DNA from: Calliopsis andreniformis
Taxonomy: Eukaryota; Arthropoda; Insecta; Hymenoptera; Andrenidae
Reading direction: 5' to 3'
Length of the DNA stretch: 64,000 nt
NCBI RefSeq assembly: GCF_051401765.1
Contig: NW_027480440.1
Span: 6,696,001-6,760,000 of the forward strand
A program made the translations under genes and the position numbers. Shown here piece after piece: positions 27,543-40,382 of the stretch; within the stretch, counting starts at the first letter, position 1, and each line of letters opens with the position of its first letter. Under the pieces are notes generated by a model, which had not been told where the DNA came from, ran no database searches, and worked only from the letters and a program-made list of their open reading frames with translations.

Positions 27543-29959
27543 TTCAATCCTCTATCCTCAATTCTGAATCCTCAATCCTCAGTCCACAATCCTCAATCTT
27601 CAATCCTCATTCCCAAATCCTCAACCCTCAATCTTCAATCGTCAATACTCAATCATGATTCCTCAAACCTCAATCCTCAAACCTCAATCCTCATTCTTCA
27701 ATCCTCAATACCCAATCCTCAATCTTCAATCCTTAATCCTCAGTCCTCAATCCTCAATCCTCAATCCTCAATCCTCAATCTTCAATCCTCAGTCCCAAAT
27801 CCTCAATCTTCAATACTCAATCCTCAATCCTCAATCTTCAATCCTCAATACTCAATCTTCAATCCTCAATACTCAATCCTCAATCCTCAATCTTCAATCC
27901 TCAATACTCAATCTTCAATCCTCAATCCTCAATCCTCAATCCTCAATCCTCAATCGTCAATCTTCAATCCTCAACCCTCAATCTGCAATCCTCAATCCTC
28001 AATCCTCAATCCTCAATACCCATTCTTCAATCCTCAATACCCAATCCTCAATCTTCAATCCTCAACCCTCAATCCTGAATACTCCATCCTCAACCCTCAA
28101 TCCTTAATCTTCTATCCTCATTCCCAAATCCTCAATCTTCAATCCTCAATCCTCAATCCTCTCTCTTCAATCCTCAATACCCAATCCTCAATCTTCAAAC
28201 CTTAATCCTCAGTCCTCAATCCTCAATCCTCAATCCTCAATCCTCAATCTTCAATCCTCAGTCCCAAATCCTCAATCTTCAATACTCAAGCCTCAATCCT
28301 CAATCTTCAATCCTCAATACTCAATCTTCAATCCTCAATACTCAATCCTCAATCCTCAATCCTCATTCTTCAATCCTCAATACCCAATCCTCAATCTTCA
28401 ATCCTCAATCCTCAATCCTCAATTCTCAAACCTCAATCCTCAATCCTCATACCTCAAACGTCAATACTCAACCCTCAGTCCTCGTCCTCAATCCACAACA
28501 CTCAATCCTCATTCCTCAATCTTCAATTCTCAATCCTCAATCCTCAATCCTCAATCCTCAATCCTCAGTCCTCAAACCTCAATCCTGAATCCTCAATCCT
28601 GAATCCTCAATCTTCAGCACTCAGTCCTCAACAATCAGTTGTCAAGACTCAATCCTCAATAGAATATCATCAATTCACAGTTTTCAATCCTCAATACTCA
28701 ATCTGCAATCTTCAAATCTCAATCCACAAACATCAATTCTCATGACTCAACCCTCAACACTCAGTCCTAAATCTTCAATCCTCAACCCTCAATCCTCAAT
28801 CTTCAATCCTCAATACTCAATCTTCAATCCTCAATCCTCAATCCTCAATCCTCAATCCTCATTCTTCAATCCTCAATACCCAATCCTCAATCTTCAATCC
28901 TCAATCCTCAGACCTCAATCCGCAATCCTCAATCCTCAATCCTCAATCTTCAATCCTCAGTCCCAAATCCTCAATCTTCAATACTCAATCCTCAATCCTC
29001 AATACCCAGTCCTCAATCTTCAATCCTCAATCCTCAATCCTCACCTCTCAATCCGCAATCCTCAGTCCTCAGTCCTCAAACCACAATCCTCAACCCTCAG
29101 CCCTCATCCTCAATCCTCAATCCTCAATCTTCAATCCTCAAGCCTCAATCCTCAAGCCTGCGTCCTCAATCCTCAATCCTCGGTCCTCTAACCTCAATCC
29201 TGAATCCTCAATCCTGAATCCTCAATCTTCAGGCCACAGACCTCAACAATCAGACGTCAATCCTCAATCCTCAATAGAATATCATAAATTCACAGATTTC
29301 AATACTCAATACTCAATCTGCAATCTTCAGATCTCTATCCACAAACATCAATTCTCATCACTCAACCTTCAACACTCAGTCCCCAATGCTCAATCTTCAA
29401 TCCTCAATCCTCAATCCTCAATCCTCAATTCTCAATGTCAAATCCGCAATAACCTATTCTCAATGTTCAATCCTCAATCCTCAATCCTCAATCCTCGACC
29501 CTCAATCTTCAATCATTAATATTCAACCTTCAATCCTCAATCCTCAATCCTCAATCCCCAACCCTCAATCCTCAATCCTCAATCCCCAATACCCAATCCT
29601 CAATCCTCAGTCCTCAAACCTCAATCCTGAATCCTCAATCCTGAATCCTCAATCTTCAGCCCTGAGTCCTCAACAATCAGTTGTCAATCCTCAATCATCA
29701 ATGGAATATCCTCAATTCACAGTTTTCAATACTCAATACACAATCTGCTATCTTCAGATCTATGTCCACAAACATCAATTCTCACCACTCAACCCTCAAT
29801 CCTCAGTCCCCAATCCTCAATCTTCAATCATCAATCCTCAGTCCTCAATCCTCAATCTTAATCTTCAATCCTCAATACTCAATCTTGAATGCTCAATCTT
29901 CAATCCTCAATCCTCAATCCTCAATCTTCAATCCTCAATACTCAATCTTCAATCCTCAA
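27543..29959. repeat. HOR-B copy 3 (partial, about 2.4 kb)
   Basis: It begins abruptly at about 27543 with sequence matching 22355 onward (offset 5188). The offset becomes 5244 past the position of copy 2's 56-bp deletion, so this copy keeps those 8 heptamers. It shares diagnostic variants with copy 2, such as CTCAACCCTCAATCCTG near 28061 versus 22818, which copy 1 lacks at 16447. It ends near 29959 at a switch to HOR-C. L-A cores lie at 28658 and 29273, with a variant AATGGAATAT at 29700. Confidence 0.87.
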
Positions 29960-32900
29960 TCCTCAATCCTCAATCCTCAATCCTCAATCGTCAATCTTCA
30001 ATCCTCAACCCTCAATCTGCAATCCTCAATCCTCAATCCTCAATCCTCAATACCCATTCTTCAATCCTCAATACCCAATCCTCAATCTTGAATCCTCAAT
30101 CCTCAATCCTGAATACTCAATCCTCAATCCTCAATCCTTAATCTTCAATAGTCATTCCCAAATCCTCAATCTTCAATCCTCAATCCTCAATCCTCTCTCT
30201 TCAATCCTCAATACCCAATCCTCAATCTTCAATCCTTAATCCTCAGTCCTCAATCCTCAATCCTCAATCCTCAATCCTCAATCTTCAATCCTCAGTCCCA
30301 AATCCTCAATCTTCAATACTCAAGCCTCAATCCTCAATCTTCAATCCTCAATACTCAATCTTCAATCCTCAATACTCAATCCTCAATCCTCAATCCTCAT
30401 TCTTCAATCCTCAATACCCAATCCTCAATCTTCAATCTTCAATCCTCAATCCTCAATCCTGAATACTCAATCCTCAATCCTCAATCCTTAATCTTCAATC
30501 CTCATTCCCAAATCCTCAATCTTCAATCCTCAATCCTCAATCCTCTCTCTTCAATCCTCAATACCCAATCCTCAATCTTCAATCCTTAATCCTCAGTCCT
30601 CAATCCTCAATCCTCAATCCTCAATCCTCAATCTTCAATCCTCAGTCCCAAATCCTCAATCTTCAATACTCAAGCCTCAATCCTCAATCTTCAATCCTCA
30701 ATACTCAATCTTCAATCCTCAATACTCAATCCTCAATCCTCAATCCTCATTCTTCAATCCTCAATACCCAATCCTCAATCTTCAATCCTCAATCCTCAAT
30801 CCTCAATTCTCAAACCTCAATCCTCAATCCTCATACCTCAAACGTCAATACTCAACCCTCAGTCCTCGTCCTCAATCCACAACACTCAATCCTCATTCCT
30901 CAATCTTCAATTCTCAATGCTCAATCCTCAATCCTCAATCGTCAATCCTCAATCATCAATCCTCAATCTTCAATACTCAATCCTCAATCCCCAATCCTCA
31001 GCCTTCAATCCGCAATCATCAATCCTCAATCCTCAATCCTCAATCTTCAATCCTCAATACTCAATCTTCAATCCTCAATACTCAATCCTCAACCCACAAT
31101 CCTCAATCCTCAAACTTCAATCATTAATATTCAATCCTCAATCCTCAATACTCAATCCCCAATCCTCAATATTCAACGCACAACCCTCAAGCATCAATCC
31201 TCAATACTCAACCATCAATCCTCAATTCTCAATACTCAATAGAATATCCTGAATTCTCATGGTTCAATATTCAATCCACAATATTCAATAATCAAATCTC
31301 AATCCTCAAACATCAATCCTCAAGACTCAATCCACAACCCTCAGTCCTCTCTCTTCAATCCTCCATCCTGAATCCTCAATCCTCAAGCGTCAATCCTCAA
31401 TCCTCAATCCTCAATCGTCAGGCTTCAATCCTCAATCCTCTATCCTCAATCCTCAATCCTCAATCCTCAATCCTCAATCCTCAAACTTCAATCCTCAATA
31501 CTCAATCCTCAATACTCATTCTACAATCCTTAATACCCAATCCTCAATCTTCAATCCTCAATCCTCAATCCTCAATTCTCAGTCCTCACTCCTCAACCCT
31601 CAGACCTCAAACATCAATACTCAACCCTCAGTCCTCGTCCTCAATCCACAACCCTCAATCCTCAATCCTCAATCTTCAATTCTCATCCCTCAATCCTCAA
31701 TCCTCAATCCTCAATCCTCAGTCCTCAAACCTCTATCCTGAACCCTCAATCCTGAATCCTCAGTCTTCAGCCCTCAGTCCTCTACAATCAGTTGTCAATC
31801 CTCAATCCTCAATAGAATATCATCAATTCACAGTTTTCATTACTCAATACTCAATCTGCAATCTTCAAATCTCTATTCACAATCATAAATCCTCAACACT
31901 CAACCCTCAACACTCAGTCCCCAATCCTCAATATTCAATCCTCAATCCTCAATCCTCAATCCACAATCCTCAACATTCAATCCTCAATACTGAATCTTCA
32001 ATGCGCGTTCCTCAATACTCAATTCTCAATTCTCAATCCTCAATCCTCAATCTTCAATCATCAGTCCTCAATTCTCAATCCTCAATCCTCAATCCTCAGT
32101 CTTCAATCCTCAATACTCAATCTGCAATCCTCAATCCTCAGTCCTCACTCCTCAATCCTCATCCCTCAATCCTCAATACCGAATCCTCAATCTTCAATCC
32201 TCAATCCTCATTCCTCAATTCTCAATCCTCAATCCTCAATCCTCAGACTTCAAACATCAATACTAAGCCATCAGTCCTCGTCCTCAATCCACAACGCTCA
32301 ATCCTCAATCCTCAATCTTCAATCATTAATATTCAATCTTCAATCCTCAATCCTCAATCCTCAATCCTCAACCCTCAATCCTCAATCCTCAATCCTCAAT
32401 CCTAATCCTCAATCTTCAATCCTCAGTCCCAAATCTTCAATCTTCAATACTCAATCCTCAATCCTCAACCTTCAATCCTCAATACTCAATCTTCAACCCT
32501 CAATCCTCAATCCTCAATCCTCAATCCTCAATCCTCAATCATCAGTCCTCAATCCTCAATCCCCAATCCTCAGTCCCCAGTCCTCAATCTTCTATCCTCA
32601 ATACTCAATCCTCAATCCTCAATCCTCAATCCGCAATCTTCAATCCTGAATACTCAATCTTCAATCCTCAATACTCAATCTTCAACCTTCAATCCTCAAT
32701 CCTCGGTCCTCAATCCTCAATCGTCAATCTCCAATCCTGAATACTCAATCTTCAATCCTCAATCCTCAATCCTCAATCCTCAATCCTCAACCTTCATTCC
32801 TCAATACTCAGTCTTCAATCCTCCACCCTCAACCCTCAATCCTCAATCCTCAATCCTCAATCGTCAGGCTTCAATCCTCAATACTCAATATTCAATCCTC

Positions 32901-34042
32901 AATCCTCAAACCTCATTCCTCAATCCTCATTCTTCAATCCTCAATCCTCAACCCTCAATCGTCAATACTCTATCCTCAATCGTCTGTCTTCTATCCTCAA
33001 TACTCAACCTTTAATCCACAATACCCAATCCTCAATCCTCATTCTTCAGTCCTCAATACCCAATCCTCGATCTTCAATCCTCAATCATCAATCCTCAATT
33101 CTCAATCCTCAATCCTCAATCCTCAGACCTCAAACAGCAATACTCATCCCTCAGTCCTCGTCCTCAATCCACAGCCGTCAATCCTCAATCCTCAATCCTC
33201 AAACCTCAATCCTCAACCGTCAGTCCTCGTCCTCAAACCTCAACCCTCAATCCTCAATCCTCAACCTTCAATCATCAATACTGAATCTTCAATCGTCAAT
33301 CCTCAATCCTCCATCCTCAATCCCCAATCCTCAATATTCAACGCACAAACCTCAAGCATCTATCCTCAATACTCAACCATCAATCCTCAATTCTCAATAC
33401 TCAATATTCAATCCTCAATCATCATCCTCAATTCTCAATCCTCAATCCTCAATCCTCAGACTTCAAACATCAATACTCAGCCCTCAGTCCTCGTCCTCAA
33501 TCCACAACCCTCAATCCTCAATCCTCAATCTTCAATCATTAGTATTCAATCTTCAATCCTCAATCCTCAATCCTCAATCCTCAACCCTCAATCCTCAATC
33601 CTCAATCCCCAATACCCAATCCTCAATCCTCAGTCCTCAAACCTCAATCCTGAATCCTCAATCATGAATCCTCAATCTTCAGCCCTGAGTCCTCAACAAT
33701 CAGTTGTCAATCCTCAATCCTCAATAGAATATCCTCAATTCACAGTTTCCAATACTGAATACTCAATCCGCAATCTTCAGATCTCTATCCGCAAACATCA
33801 ATTCTCATCACTCAACCCTCAACACTCAGTCTTCAAACCACAATCCTCAATCCTCAATCCTCAATCCTCATTCTTCAATCCTCAACACCCAATCCTCAAT
33901 CTTCAATCCTCAATCCTCAATCCTCAAACTTCAATCCTCAATACTCAATCTCCAACCCTCAATCCTCAATACTCAATCCCCAATGCTCAATCCTCAATCG
34001 TCGATCCTCAATCCCCAATCCTCAACCTTCAATCCGCAATCC
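29900..34042. repeat. HOR-C copy 1 (4143 bp)
   Basis: Tandem unit with a constant offset of 4143 bp to copy 2; L-C and L-A cores at 31238, 31811 and 33723 pair with 35381, 35954 and 37866. The first kilobase contains a 350-bp tandem pair (30081-30780) and matches HOR-B copy 2 at an offset of 3482, so HOR-C incorporated HOR-B material. The length equals 593 heptamers minus 8, and I count eight 6-mers (six L-B type, one near 32403, one near 33421). Confidence 0.9.
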
Positions 34043-37000
34043 TCAATCCTCAATCCTCAATCCTCAATCTTCAATCCTCAATACTCAATCTTCAATCCTC
34101 AATCCTCAATCCTCAATCCTCAATCCTCAATCGTCAATCTTCAATCCTCAACCCTCAATCTGCAATCCTCAATCCTCAATCCTCAATCCTCAATACCCAT
34201 TCTTCAATCCTCAATACCCAATCCTCAATCTTGAATCCTCAATCCTCAATCCTGAATACTCAATCCTCAATCCTCAATCCTTAATCTTCAATCCTCATTC
34301 CCAAATCCTCAATCTTCAATCCTCAATCCTCAATCCTCTCTCTTCAATCCTCAATACCCAATCCTCAATCTTCAATCCTTAATCCTCAGTCCTCAATCCT
34401 CAATCCTCAATCCTCAATCCTCAATCTTCAATCCTCAGTCCCAAATCCTCAATCTTCAATACTCAAGCCTCAATCCTCAATCTTCAATCCTCAATACTCA
34501 ATCTTCAATCCTCAATACTCAATCCTCAATCCTCAATCCTCATTCTTCAATCCTCAATACCCAATCCTCAATCTTCAATCTTCAATCCTCAATCCTCAAT
34601 CCTGAATACTCAATCCTCAATCCTCAATCCTTAATCTTCAATCCTCATTCCCAAATCCTCAATCTTCAATCCTCAATCCTCAATCCTCTCTCTTCAATCC
34701 TCAATACCCAATCCTCAATCTTCAATCCTTAATCCTCAGTCCTCAATCCTCAATCCTCAATCCTCAATCCTCAATCTTCAATCCTCAGTCCCAAATCCTC
34801 AATCTTCAATACTCAAGCCTCAATCCTCAATCTTCAATCCTCAATACTCAATCTTCAATCCTCAATACTCAATCCTCAATCCTCAATCCTCATTCTTCAA
34901 TCCTCAATACCCAATCCTCAATCTTCAATCCTCAATCCTCAATCCTCAATTCTCAAACCTCAATCCTCAATCCTCATACCTCAAACGTCAATACTCAACC
35001 CTCAGTCCTCGTCCTCAATCCACAACACTCAATCCTCATTCCTCAATCTTCAATTCTCAATGCTCAATCCTCAATCCTCAATCGTCAATCCTCAATCATC
35101 AATCCTCAATCTTCAATACTCAATCCTCAATCCCCAATCCTCAGCCTTCAATCCGCAATCATCAATCCTCAATCCTCAATCCTCAATCTTCAATCCTCAA
35201 TACTCAATCTTCAATCCTCAATACTCAATCCTCAACCCACAATCCTCAATCCTCAAACTTCAATCATTAATATTCAATCCTCAATCCTCAATACTCAATC
35301 CCCAATCCTCAATATTCAACGCACAACCCTCAAGCATCAATCCTCAATACTCAACCATCAATCCTCAATTCTCAATACTCAATAGAATATCCTGAATTCT
35401 CATGGTTCAATATTCAATCCACAATATTCAATAATCAAATCTCAATCCTCAAACATCAATCCTCAAGACTCAATCCACAACCCTCAGTCCTCTCTCTTCA
35501 ATCCTCCATCCTGAATCCTCAATCCTCAAGCGTCAATCCTCAATCCTCAATCCTCAATCGTCAGGCTTCAATCCTCAATCCTCTATCCTCAATCCTCAAT
35601 CCTCAATCCTCAATCCTCAATTCTCAAACTTCAATCCTCAATACTCAATCCTCAATACTCATTCTACAATCCTTAATACCCAATCCTCAATCTTCAATCC
35701 TCAATCCTCAATCCTCAATTCTCAGTCCTCACTCCTCAACCCTCAGACCTCAAACATCAATACTCAACCCTCAGTCCTCGTCCTCAATCCACAACCCTCA
35801 ATCCTCAATCCTCAATCTTCAATTCTCATCCCTCAATCCTCAATCCTCAATCCTCAATCCTCAGTCCTCAAACCTCTATCCTGAACCCTCAATCCTGAAT
35901 CCTCAGTCTTCAGCCCTCAGTCCTCTACAATCAGTTGTCAATCCTCAATCCTCAATAGAATATCATCAATTCACAGTTTTCATTACTCAATACTCAATCT
36001 GCAATCTTCAAATCTCTATTCACAATCATAAATCCTCAACACTCAACCCTCAACACTCAGTCCCCAATCCTCAATATTCAATCCTCAATCCTCAATCCTC
36101 AATCCACAATCCTCAACATTCAATCCTCAATACTGAACCTTCAATGCGCGTTCCTCAATACTCAATTCTCAATTCTCAATCCTCAATCCTCAATCTTCAA
36201 TCATCAGTCCTCAATTCTCAATCCTCAATCCTCAATCCTCAGTCTTCAATCCTCAATACTCAATCTGCAATCCTCAATCCTCAGTCCTCACTCCTCAATC
36301 CTCATCCCTCAATCCTCAATACCGAATCCTCAATCTTCAATCCTCAATCCTCATTCCTCAATTCTCAATCCTCAATCCTCAATCCTCAGACTTCAAACAT
36401 CAATACTAAGCCATCAGTCCTCGTCCTCAATCCACAACGCTCAATCCTCAATCCTCAATCTTCAATCATTAATATTCAATCTTCAATCCTCAATCCTCAA
36501 TCCTCAATCCTCAACCCTCAATCCTCAATCCTCAATCCTCAATCCTAATCCTCAATCTTCAATCCTCAGTCCCAAATCTTCAATCTTCAATACTCAATCC
36601 TCAATCCTCAACCTTCAATCCTCAATACTCAATCTTCAACCCTCAATCCTCAATCCTCAATCCTCAATCCTCAATCCTCAATCATCAATCCTCAATCCTC
36701 AATCCCCAATCCTCAGTCCCCAGTCCTCAATCTTCTATCCTCAATACTCAATCCTCAATCCTCAATCCTCAATCCGCAATCTTCAATCCTGAATACTCAA
36801 TCTTCAATCCTCAATACTCAATCTTCAACCTTCAATCCTCAATCCTCGGTCCTCAATCCTCAATCGTCAATCTCCAATCCTGAATACTCAATCTTCAATC
36901 CTCAATCCTCAATCCTCAATCCTCAATCCTCAACCTTCATTCCTCAATACTCAGTCTTCAATCCTCCACCCTCAACCCTCAATCCTCAATCCTCAATCCT

Positions 37001-38056
37001 CAATCGTCAGGCTTCAATCCTCAATACTCAATATTCAATCCTCAATCCTCAAACCTCATTCCTCAATCCTCATTCTTCAATCCTCAATCCTCAACCCTCA
37101 ATCGTCAATACTCTATCCTCAATCGTCTGTCTTCTATCCTCAATACTCAACCTTTAATCCACAATACCCAATCCTCAATCCTCATTCTTCAGTCCTCAAT
37201 ACCCAATCCTCGATCTTCAATCCTCAATCATCAATCCTCAATTCTCAATCCTCAATCCTCAATCCTCAGACCTCAAACAGCAATACTCATCCCTCAGTCC
37301 TCGTCCTCAATCCACAGCCGTCAATCCTCAATCCTCAATCCTCAAACCTCAATCCTCAACCGTCAGTCCTCGTCCTCAAACCTCAACCCTCAATCCTCAA
37401 TCCTCAACCTTCAATCATCAATACTGAATCTTCAATCGTCAATCCTCAATCCTCCATCCTCAATCCCCAATCCTCAATATTCAACGCACAAACCTCAAGC
37501 ATCTATCCTCAATACTCAACCATCAATCCTCAATTCTCAATACTCAATATTCAATCCTCAATCATCATCCTCAATTCTCAATCCTCAATCCTCAATCCTC
37601 AGACTTCAAACATCAATACTCAGCCCTCAGTCCTCGTCCTCAATCCACAACCCTCAATCCTCAATCCTCAATCTTCAATCATTAGTATTCAATCTTCAAT
37701 CCTCAATCCTCAATCCTCAATCCTCAACCCTCAATCCTCAATCCTCAATCCCCAATACCCAATCCTCAATCCTCAGTCCTCAAACCTCAATCCTGAATCC
37801 TCAATCATGAATCCTCAATCTTCAGCCCTGAGTCCTCAACAATCAGTTGTCAATCCTCAATCCTCAATAGAATATCCTCAATTCACAGTTTCCAATACTG
37901 AATACTCAATCCGCAATCTTCAGATCTCTATCCGCAAACATCAATTCTTATCACTCAACCCTCAACACTCAGTCTTCAAACCACAATCCTCAATCCTCAA
38001 TCCTCAATCCTCATTCTTCAATCCTCAACACCCAATCCTCAATCTTCAATCCTCAA
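34043..38056. repeat. HOR-C copy 2 (about 4.0 kb)
   Basis: It matches 29900-33913 at 4143 bp and diverges at about 38057. Substitutions between copies include AATACTGAATC versus AATACTGAACC (31990 and 36133), ATCAGTCC versus ATCAATCC (32538 and 36681) and TTCTCATC versus TTCTTATC (33801 and 37944). It contains a 350-bp tandem pair at 34224-34923. Confidence 0.9.
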
Positions 38057-40382
38057 GCCTCAATCCGCAATTCTCAATCCTCAATCCTCAATCCTCAGAC
38101 CTCAAACATCAATACTCAACCCTCAGTCCTCGTACACAATCCGCAACCCTCAGTCGTCGATCCTCAATCTTCAACCATCAATATTCAACCTTCAATCCTC
38201 AATCCTCAATCCTCAATACTCAATCCTCAATACTCAATGTTCAATCCTCAATACCCAATCCTCAATCTTCAATCCTCAATCCTCAATCCTCAATCCTCAA
38301 TCCTCAACCCTCAATCCTCAGTCCTCAAACATCAATTCTGAATCCTCAGTCCTGTATTCACAATCTTCAGCCCTCAGTCCTCAACAATCAGTTGTCAATC
38401 CTCAATCCTCAATAGAATATCCTCAATTCACATGTTTCAATACTCAATAATCAACCTGCAATCTTCAAATCTCTATCCACAAACGTCAATTCTTATCACT
38501 CAACCCTCAACACTCAGTCCCCAATCCTCAATCTTCAATCCTCAATACTCAATCTTCAATCCTCAATCCTCAATCCTCGGTCCTCAATCCTCAATCGTCA
38601 ATCACCAATCCTGAATACTCAATCTTCAATCCTCAATCCTCAATCCTCAATCCTCAATCCTCAATCCTCAATACTCAACCTTCATTCCTCAATACTCAGT
38701 CTTCAATCCTCCATCCTCAATCCTCAATCCTCAAGCGTCAATCCTCAATCCTCAATCCTCAACCCTCAATCCTCTGTCCTCAAGCCCCCATCCCGAATCC
38801 TCAATCCTCAATCCTCAATGTTCAGCCCTGAGTCCTCAACAATCAGTTGTCAATCCTCAATCCTCAATAGAATATCCTGAATTCACAGTTTTCGATACTC
38901 AATCCTCAATTCTCAATGTTCAATCCGCAATACCCAATCCTCAATCTTCAATCCTCCATCCTCAATCATCAATCCTCAATCCTCAATCCTCAATCCTCAA
39001 TCGTCAGGCTTCAATCCTCAATCCTCAATCCTCATTCTTCAATCCTCAATCCTCAGTCCTCAATCCTCAATCTTCAATCCTCAGTCCCAAGTCCTCAATC
39101 TTCAACACTCAATCCTCAATCCTCAATTTCAATGCTCAATACTCAGTTTTCAATCCTCAATCCTCAATCCTCAATCCTCAATCCTCATTCTTCAATCCTC
39201 AATACCCAATCCTCAATCTTCAATGATCAATCCTCAATCCTCGATTCTCAATCCTCAATCCTCAACCCTCAGACCTCAAACATCAATACTCAACCCTCAG
39301 TCCTCGTCCGCAATCCACAACCCTCAATCCTCAATCCTCAGTCCTCAGTCCTCAAACCTCAATCCTCAACTCTCAGCCCTCATCCTCAATCCTCAATCCT
39401 CAATCTTCAATCCTCAAGCATCAATCCTCAAGCCTCAATCCTCAATCCTCAATCCTCAATCCTCAATCCTCAATCCTCAGTCTTCAACCCTCAATACTCA
39501 ATCTTCAATCCTCAATCCTCAATCCTTAACCCTCAATCCTCAACACTCAATCTTCAATCCTCAATCCTCAATCCTCAATCCTCAATCCTCAGTCCTCAGT
39601 CCTCAAACCTCAATCCTCAAATCTCAGCCCTCATCCTCAATCCTCAATCCTCAATCCTCAATCCTCAATCCTCAATCCTCAGTCCTCAATCCTCAATCCT
39701 CAATCCTCAATCGTCAATCTTCAATCCTCAATACTCAATCTTCAATCCTCGATCCTCCATCCTCAATCATCAATCCTCATTCTTCAATCCACAATGCCCA
39801 ATCCTCAATCTTCAATCCTCAATCCTCAATCCTGAATACTCAATCCTCAATCCTCAATCCTCAATCTTCAATCCTCAGTCCCAAATCCTCAATGTTCAAT
39901 ACTCAATCCTCAATCCTCAACCTTCAATCCTCAATACTCAATCTTCAACCCTCAATCCTCAATCCTCAATCCTCAATCCTCAATCCTCAATCATCAATCC
40001 TCAATCCTCAATCCCCAATCCTCAGTCCCCAGTCCTCAATCTTCTATCCTCAATACTCAATCCTCAATCCTCAATCCTCAATCCGCAATCTTCAATCCTG
40101 AATACTCAATCTTCAATCCTCAATACTCAATCTTCAACCTTCAATCCTCAATCCTCGGTCCTCAATCCTCAATCGTCAATCTCCAATCCTGAATACTCAA
40201 TCTTCAATCCTCAATCCTCAATCCTCAATCCTCAATCCTCAACCTTCATTCCTCAATACTCAGTCTTCAATCCTCCACCCTCAACCCTCAATCCTCAATC
40301 CTCAATCCTCAATCGTCAGGCTTCAATCCTCAATACTCAATATTCAATCCTCAATCCTCAAACCTCATTCCTCAATCCTCAT
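37693..40382. repeat. HOR-D copy 1 (2690 bp)
   Basis: Its start overlaps the end of HOR-C copy 2. Landmarks 37866, 38411 and 38866 pair with 40556, 41101 and 41598, with offsets of 2690 rising to 2732 after a 42-bp difference. The length equals 385 heptamers minus 5, and I count five 6-mers (near 38130, 39128, 39305, 39382 and 39632). The last 400 bp also match HOR-C near 36680-37080, showing that D arose from C-type sequence. Confidence 0.9.
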
